Positions 59,567 through 64,000 of a stretch of DNA of 64,000 bases are shown here, piece after piece; the stretch's first letter is position 1; every line of letters begins with the position of its first letter. The notes beneath the pieces were generated by a model, which had not been told where the DNA came from, did not search any database, and saw only the letters and a list, made by a program, of their open reading frames with translations. Source of the stretch: Spongiactinospora sp. TRM90649 (GTDB lineage: Bacteria > Actinomycetota > Actinomycetes > Streptosporangiales > Streptosporangiaceae); the NCBI RefSeq assembly GCF_029382225.1, contig NZ_JARLTC010000003.1, positions 1-64,000 on the forward strand, written 5' to 3'. The position numbers and the translations under genes are program-made.

Positions 59567-59735
59567 TCAGGATCCCAGCGCGCGGCCGAGCCGGTCGCGC
59601 AGGTCGCGGAGGTGGGCGAGGAGTTCGGGCGGGTCGTGGACGACGAAGTCACAGCCGAGTCGGGCGAGGCTGAACGCCAGGTAGTCGAGAGTGTCGGCGC
59701 CCCCGCGCCACCGGCAGGTCCCCCGCCCCACCCAA
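59567..59735 (-). pseudogene. C-terminal remnant of a WYL-domain regulator
   Basis: The minus-strand frame ending at TGA 59567-59569 reads CRWRGGADTLDYLAFSLARL, then GCDFVVHDPPELLAHLRDLR. This matches the last 50-55 residues of WYL/DeoR-type transcriptional regulators. The N-terminal HTH and WYL domains are missing: the frame is cut just before the divergent AlkZ-like gene. A deletion joined the regulator's end to the new neighbour. Confidence 0.6.
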
Positions 59736-59747
59736 GGAGCCCTCGCA

Positions 59748-60932
59748 ATGCTTTCGACGTCCTCCCCCGTCCAGGTGACCTGGCGTGAAGTCCGCTCGCG
59801 GCGGCTCGCGCGTCACTCGCTCGCCGCGCCCGGCGGAGGCGGCACGGCGGCGGACGTGGCATCGGCCAACTGCGGGGCACACGCCCAGGTGATGTCGGCG
59901 GCCGAGCTGTCCGTCGCGACGCGCATGGACGGCGACGCGACGCGCCAGGACGTGCGCGAGGCGCTGCGCGGCGAACGACCCTCGCTGGTCAAGGCGCACG
60001 GCCCGCGCGGAACGATCCATCTGCTGGCGGCGCGCGACCTGCCGATGTGGACCAGGGCGCTGTCCGCCGTCCCGTCCGTCCTCACCGCCCGCTCAGGGCT
60101 CACCGCCGAGCAGATCGACGAGATCGTCCGCGCGGTCGCCGACGCCCTGGACGGCACTGCCCTGACCATCGCCGAGCTGGACGAGGCCGTGGTGGAACGT
60201 ACCGGCCCGTGGGCGGGCGAGCGGGTGATGCCCGCGTTCCAGGACATGTGGCCGCGCTGGCGGCAGGCGCTCGCCCTCGCGGGGCACCGGGGCGCGCTGT
60301 GCTACGGCCCGAACCGGGGACGCAGCCTCACCTACACCAGCCCGGCCACCGTGCTGCCGGGGTTCCGGCCGGTGCGCGGCCCGGAGCCGGACGAGGAGCA
60401 GGCGGCCCTGGCCGAGCTGGTCACGCGCTACCTGCACGCGTACGGGCCGGTCACCCCGCAGGAGTTCGCCCGCTGGCTCGCCGCCCCTGCGGGGTGGGCG
60501 GTGCGGCTGTTCGAGTCCATGGGCGAGCGGATCACCCGGGTCGATGTGGATGGCCTGCCCGGCTGGGTGGTCGCGGGCGACACCGGAGTGTCGCCGGAGC
60601 CGCCGGGCGGGGTGCGGCTGCTGCCGTACTTCGACGCCTACACGGTGGGCTGCCATCCGCGCGAGCGGGTCTTCCCCGGCCGGGCGGCCGAGCGCGCCCT
60701 GGCGCGGGGCCAGGGCGGCAACTACCCCGTGCTGCTGGTGGACGGGACGGTGGCCGGCGTGTGGCACCAGCGCAGGTCGGGACGCCGGATCGAGGTCACC
60801 GTGGAACCGCTGGACGATCTCTCCCCGGCGCTGCTGAGCGACCTGGACCGCGAGGTCGAGCGGATCGGGCGGATCCTGGAGGGCGTTCCGCGCCTCACCG
60901 TCGGGCCGGTCACCGTCGGCCCCCACGCCTGA
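59748..60932 (+). CDS. AlkZ-like winged-helix DNA glycosylase-family protein (HTH_42)
   Basis: The 394-residue protein has the HTH_42/AlkZ pattern: HAQVMSAAELSVATRM (in place of the QxQ/QxD of AlkZ), RGTIHLLAARDLPMWTRAL, LVTRYLHAYGPVTPQEFARW and LLPYFDAYTVGCHPRERVFP. AlkZ unhooks interstrand crosslinks made by azinomycin in Streptomyces. Many homologues are of unknown specificity. ATG 59748 follows AAGGAG. Confidence 0.85.
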   Translation: MLSTSSPVQVTWREVRSRRLARHSLAAPGGGGTAADVASANCGAHAQVMSAAELSVATRMDGDATRQDVREALRGERPSLVKAHGPRGTIHLLAARDLPMWTRALSAVPSVLTARSGLTAEQIDEIVRAVADALDGTALTIAELDEAVVERTGPWAGERVMPAFQDMWPRWRQALALAGHRGALCYGPNRGRSLTYTSPATVLPGFRPVRGPEPDEEQAALAELVTRYLHAYGPVTPQEFARWLAAPAGWAVRLFESMGERITRVDVDGLPGWVVAGDTGVSPEPPGGVRLLPYFDAYTVGCHPRERVFPGRAAERALARGQGGNYPVLLVDGTVAGVWHQRRSGRRIEVTVEPLDDLSPALLSDLDREVERIGRILEGVPRLTVGPVTVGPHA

Positions 60933-60957
60933 CCGGCGCGGCCGATTCCGCCACCGG

Positions 60958-61710
60958 TCAGGCGGAGGCGAGCGCGCGGTCGATCCCCTCGGCCATGAAC
61001 GCGCGGGCCAGCCGGGCCCGCCGCAGCCGCCAGCCGGGCGAGGTGCGGACCGGACGCCCGTAGCGGCGGTCATATATGTCGCTGACCAGGTCGGCCGGCG
61101 CGCCCAGTTCGAGCAGCACGGGGAACGCCTCCCGCTTGGAGATCATCCCGCCGCCCCTGAGCGTGACGGTGGCCCGCGCCAGCGTGAGCGGGCCGACGTC
61201 GATCCACGTGTCGGAGAGCCACGGCCCGAACTTGGCCACGACCCGCCGCCAGTAGCCGTCCAGTTCCTCCCGGACGAAGGCGGCCAGGTCGGCCGGGGGG
61301 ACGGGCGGGATCATGCCGCCGGGAGCCGGGCCGTACAGGGTGGCCCCGATCTCCAGCAGCTCACTGCGGATCACCGGCGAGACCGGACGGTGGAACATCT
61401 CCTGGAACGCCCAGGTCAGGTGCTCTATGCCGGGATCGCGCAACCGGTGCCGCTCCATGTAGGAGCAGTGCAGCTTGGCCGCGACGGGATGGTCCCTGAT
61501 CAGGTCACGATGCACGGTCTCCAGGCCCTGCACCTGCTCGGGGCCGGGCTTCTCGGCGATCACCGCGAGCAGGTCGAAGTCGCTGCGCCCGAACTGGAAG
61601 TCGCCACCGGCCAGCGAGCCGTGCACCCACAGCGAGACCAGGGGGACCGTCGCCCGGATCTCGGTGGCGAACCGCTCGACGACCGTGCCCGCGACTTCCT
61701 CGAAATCCAT
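60958..61710 (-). CDS. Nucleotidyltransferase-domain protein (AadA-like fold)
   Basis: The 250-residue protein has the polymerase-beta-type motif SLWVHGSLAGGDFQFGRSDF followed by DLLAV (GS...DxD) and a C-terminal helical domain (ELDGYWRRVVAKFGPWLSD, ATVTLRGGGMISKREA). This is the layout of aminoglycoside adenylyltransferases. It could modify an antibiotic or another small molecule; resistance cannot be inferred. Confidence 0.85.
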   Translation of the reverse strand: MDFEEVAGTVVERFATEIRATVPLVSLWVHGSLAGGDFQFGRSDFDLLAVIAEKPGPEQVQGLETVHRDLIRDHPVAAKLHCSYMERHRLRDPGIEHLTWAFQEMFHRPVSPVIRSELLEIGATLYGPAPGGMIPPVPPADLAAFVREELDGYWRRVVAKFGPWLSDTWIDVGPLTLARATVTLRGGGMISKREAFPVLLELGAPADLVSDIYDRRYGRPVRTSPGWRLRRARLARAFMAEGIDRALASA

Positions 61711-62016
61711 GTCCCTAGGCTCTCATGCGACCGGTGAGCCAGACCAATTCCCTAGGTTTACCGGAGGCGTCCGGACTTTTCCATACCGCATTCACGGGGC
61801 CGGAATGCGCGGACAACTCGACGGCACCCCGCTGACCGGCCCAAATGCGCCGGAGCCCGGTTTCGACCGGCCCCCCTGAACTGCCCCGGGCCGCCGGAAG
61901 ACCTACCCCTGCCGCTCCTCAGCCGGGATTGACACACAGTTACCCGCGAGTAAATATCGGCTCACGGCGCGCCGCCACTATTCCCCGTGCACTCACTCTT
62001 ACCGAAGGGCGGCCAA
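61711..62016 (+). promoter_or_regulatory. Intergenic region with a sigma-70-type promoter for the lipase gene
   Basis: The gap between divergent genes has no convincing ORF. TTGACA at 61929-61934 and TAAATA at 61951-61956 (spacer 16 bp; 17 if AAATAT is used) form a good housekeeping promoter 61 bp before the lipase ATG. The sequence from 61740 to 61920 shows no feature. Confidence 0.6.
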
Positions 62017-63171
62017 ATGGGCTTGCGTGTGCGCGTGAGCATTGCCTTTGTCGCGATTGCGACCATGGTTTTAGCCGTCGCCGGCACCACCGTTCCCGCT
62101 TCGGCGGCCGGTGCCGGTGACGTCATCTCGGCACAGTCAGTGAGCTTGTACTACGACCCCACCAAGCTGGTGAAGGTCCCGGCGAAGGTCTGGAAGATCC
62201 TCTACCGCTCCACCTCGGCGCGAGGCACGGCGGTGCAGGTCTCCGGAACCGTGCTGGTACCGAACGGCTCGTACTCCGGCACCCGGCCGATCGTCGGGTA
62301 CGCCATGGGCACCCACGGCCTCGGCGACCAGTGCGCGCCGTCGGCGTTGATGCAACAGGGCAAGGACCAAGAGATCGCGTTGATCAGCCTGCTGCTGGCC
62401 AAGGGCTGGGCCGTCGCGGTCACCGACTACGAGGGACTGGGCACTCCCGGCCTGCACACCTACATGGCCGGTATCTCGCAGGGCCAGGCCGTGCTCGACT
62501 CGATCAGGGCGGCCACCCGCGTTCCGGGCTCTGGTCTGTCCGCGTCGGCGAAGGTCGGCGTGATCGGCTACTCCCAGGGCGGCGCCTCGGCGGGCTGGGC
62601 GGCCCAGCTCCAGCCCAGCTACGCCCCTGAGCTGCAACTGCGCGGCGTCGCCGCGGGCGGCGTCCCGGCCGACCTGCAGCGGGTCGCGGCCAACCTGGAC
62701 GGCACGTCGAACTTCGGCCTGTCGGCCGCCGCGGGTATCGGCCTCAACGCCGCCTACCCGGAACTGAGTTTGGACGCCTACCTCACCGCCGAGGGCCGCA
62801 CGCTGTTCACCGACGTCAGCGACGACTGCGGTGGCGCGATCAACTCCAAGCTGAGCGGACGGCGGCTCTCCCAGCTCACCACCACCGACGTGATGAACCT
62901 GCCCGCCTGGCAGGCGCGTCTCGCCGAGACCCGGCTCGGCTCCCGGACCCCGGGCGTGCCGGTCTACCTTTACCACGGTGACAACGACGAGGTGATCCCG
63001 CTCGCCGTCGGCCAGACCCTCCGCCGCGACTGGTGCAACCGAGGCGCCAAGGTCCTGTGGACCCCGCTACCCGCCCCCAACCACGTGGCCGGCGCGGTCG
63101 AAGGCGCCCCGCTGGCCATCACCTGGCTGCACACCCGCTTCAACAACCTGCCCGTCCTGTCCAACTGCTGA
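62017..63171 (+). CDS. Secreted lipase (secretory lipase family)
   Basis: The 384-residue protein has a signal peptide (IAFVAIATMVLAVAGTTVPA, cleavage near ASAAG) and a lipase domain: IVGYAMGTHGLGDQCAPS, KVGVIGYSQGGASAGWAAQL (nucleophile Ser in GYSQGG), a likely Asp in HGDNDEVIPL and His in PNHVAG. This fits PF03583-type secretory lipases. Two C-terminal cysteines (RDWCNRG and VLSNC) may bond. It is an extracellular ester hydrolase. Confidence 0.9.
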   Translation: MGLRVRVSIAFVAIATMVLAVAGTTVPASAAGAGDVISAQSVSLYYDPTKLVKVPAKVWKILYRSTSARGTAVQVSGTVLVPNGSYSGTRPIVGYAMGTHGLGDQCAPSALMQQGKDQEIALISLLLAKGWAVAVTDYEGLGTPGLHTYMAGISQGQAVLDSIRAATRVPGSGLSASAKVGVIGYSQGGASAGWAAQLQPSYAPELQLRGVAAGGVPADLQRVAANLDGTSNFGLSAAAGIGLNAAYPELSLDAYLTAEGRTLFTDVSDDCGGAINSKLSGRRLSQLTTTDVMNLPAWQARLAETRLGSRTPGVPVYLYHGDNDEVIPLAVGQTLRRDWCNRGAKVLWTPLPAPNHVAGAVEGAPLAITWLHTRFNNLPVLSNC

Positions 63172-63184
63172 CCCCCTGAACGAC

Positions 63185-63218
63185 CCGCCCCGTGATCACT
63201 CACGTGATCACGGGGCGG
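63185..63218 (+). terminator. Intrinsic terminator after the lipase gene
   Basis: A perfect 15-bp stem CCGCCCCGTGATCAC / GTGATCACGGGGCGG (63185-63199 and 63204-63218) with a TCAC loop is followed by TTT. It begins 13 bp after the lipase stop codon. Confidence 0.85.
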
Positions 63219-63303
63219 TTTCAGGTCCTACGACCAATGATGTACGGCGGCCCCGGCCGTGGCCCGAGGCGACCGCCGGGTGGGACGGCATAGCGTCGAG
63301 GCC

Positions 63304-63954
63304 ATGAAGATCGGAATTCTCGGAACCGGCCACGTAGGGCGGGCGCTGGCCATCGGCTGGGCCGGCGGGAGCCACGACGTCGTCCTCGGATCACGGCGGC
63401 CGGAGGACGCCGCGTCGCGTGCCGAACTGGCGACCGTACGGGAAGCGGGCGTACCGGTCCTGGACCCGTACTCAGCCGTCGCGGGCGCGGACGTGGTGGT
63501 CAACGCGACCCCCGGCACCGTGTCCGTGCCGCTGCTCACCGAGATCGGCGCCCCGGCCCTGGCCGGGAAGGCGCTGCTCGACGTCGCGGTCGGCTTCCGG
63601 GAGGACGGCACGCTCTCCCACCTCGAAGAGAGCCTGGGAGAGGAGATCCAGCGCACATTCCCGGACACGAAGGTCGTCAAGACGCTCTGCACCATCGACG
63701 CGCAGCTCATGGTCGCCCCCGAGTCGCTGCGGGGCCCGAGCACGGTCTTCCTGTCAGGGGACGACGCCGACGCCAAACGCAGGGTCGGCGGCCTCCTGAA
63801 CGACCTGGGCTGGCCCCCTGACTCCCTGCTCGACCTGGGAGGCATCCCCACGGCCCGGGGCCAGGAGCACTACAGCCTGCTCTTCATGGGAATCGCCGAC
63901 GCCATCGGCTCATACGGTTTCGGGATCCAGGTGGTCCCTCCGAGCCGCGGCTGA
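63304..63954 (+). CDS. NADPH-dependent F420 reductase-like protein
   Basis: The 216-residue protein has a Rossmann start GILGTGHVGRALAIGWA with VVLGSRRPEDA (2'-phosphate-type Arg for NADP) and later DVVVNATPGTVSVPLL. It matches F420_oxidored-type (PF03807) enzymes or related NADP-binding oxidoreductases. ATG 63304. Substrate uncertain. Confidence 0.85.
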   Translation: MKIGILGTGHVGRALAIGWAGGSHDVVLGSRRPEDAASRAELATVREAGVPVLDPYSAVAGADVVVNATPGTVSVPLLTEIGAPALAGKALLDVAVGFREDGTLSHLEESLGEEIQRTFPDTKVVKTLCTIDAQLMVAPESLRGPSTVFLSGDDADAKRRVGGLLNDLGWPPDSLLDLGGIPTARGQEHYSLLFMGIADAIGSYGFGIQVVPPSRG

Positions 63955-63962
63955 AGGCGAGA

Positions 63963-64000
63963 TCAGCGGAGCACCTGCCCGATCTGCTCCACGGTCAACT
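63963..64000 (-). CDS. C-terminus of a gene running off the right edge
   Basis: The minus-strand frame ending at TGA 63963-63965 reads LTVEQIGQVLR before the window edge. It is too short to identify, but the composition and the position next to a convergent gene end suggest a real C-terminus. Confidence 0.45.
   Translation of the reverse strand, partial: LTVEQIGQVLR

Noticed and set aside
60958..61710. Aminoglycoside resistance gene
   Set aside because: Only the general nucleotidyltransferase fold is supported; sequence alone does not show antibiotic specificity.
1..64000. A secondary-metabolite gene cluster or prophage
   Set aside because: No PKS, NRPS, terpene or RiPP core genes and no phage structural, integrase or lysis genes were seen; mobile DNA is limited to the IS605-type element and the IS3/IS630 remnants.

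Overview
The window is high-GC DNA (around 70 percent by eye) with the gene content of a filamentous actinomycete. It carries a WhiJ-like XRE/DUF5753 regulator with DUF397 and RsbW-like partners, two DUF574-type methyltransferases, an LLM-class (F420-type) oxidoreductase, a mycothiol-type DinB-fold enzyme, a PIG-L deacetylase, a ClpP pair and very large secreted proteins. A member of the Streptosporangiales is my best guess, but no rRNA or other marker gene is present to fix the genus. All calls come from reading the sequence; no database search was run.

Layout. 1-8 kb: end of a WD40 protein, a stand-alone LigD-type polymerase domain, a DUF2945/DUF3140 fusion, a one-repeat OAA-family lectin, a frameshifted WD40-like gene, a three-gene operon (WXG-like protein, 716-residue protein, lipoprotein) and a PHP phosphoesterase. 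8-16 kb: secreted GH18 chitinase behind a perfect palindrome, a polyproline-tailed processive GT2 glycosyltransferase, a PhoD-type phosphatase and a secreted ricin-type lectin. 16-23 kb: a sugar ABC transporter, then an ECF sigma gene and its membrane partner split by an IS605-type element that seems to have entered their GTGA overlap. 23-27 kb: a WhiJ-like cassette followed by a zone of visibly lower GC full of remnants (decayed HEPN toxin module, IS3 and IS630 pieces, DUF6461 gene, second DUF397 gene).

27-37 kb: a TROVE/vWA (Ro60-like, Rsr) gene directly preceded on the same strand by an RNA with the hallmarks of a bacterial YrlA-type Y RNA, then a 2314-residue secreted RHS polymorphic toxin with an embedded chitin-binding-like module, a HINT domain, a C-terminal toxin domain and an adjacent candidate immunity gene. 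37-48 kb: small regulator-plus-enzyme units (MarR/cupin, ArsR/SRPBCC, MerR/thioredoxin), LLM oxidoreductase, PIG-L deacetylase, prolyl iminopeptidase, CBS protein, methyltransferase, CapA-like protein and a clpP1-clpP2 pair without clpX. 48-54 kb: a 1422-residue caspase-like/STAND NTPase/two-TM/WD40 protein converging on a polyphosphate-polymerase (VTC) plus DUF4956 operon, sharing a coding 12-bp tandem repeat with it. 54-64 kb: small secreted proteins, a second DUF574 methyltransferase, TetR/SDR with paired operators, a Clp-N/HTH pair, a WYL remnant, an AlkZ-like protein, a nucleotidyltransferase, a secretory lipase and an F420-reductase-like protein.

The strongest leads are the Rsr/Y RNA locus, the caspase-STAND-WD40 protein, the RHS toxin locus and the IS insertion that appears to preserve the upstream protein while supplying the downstream gene's ribosome binding site.
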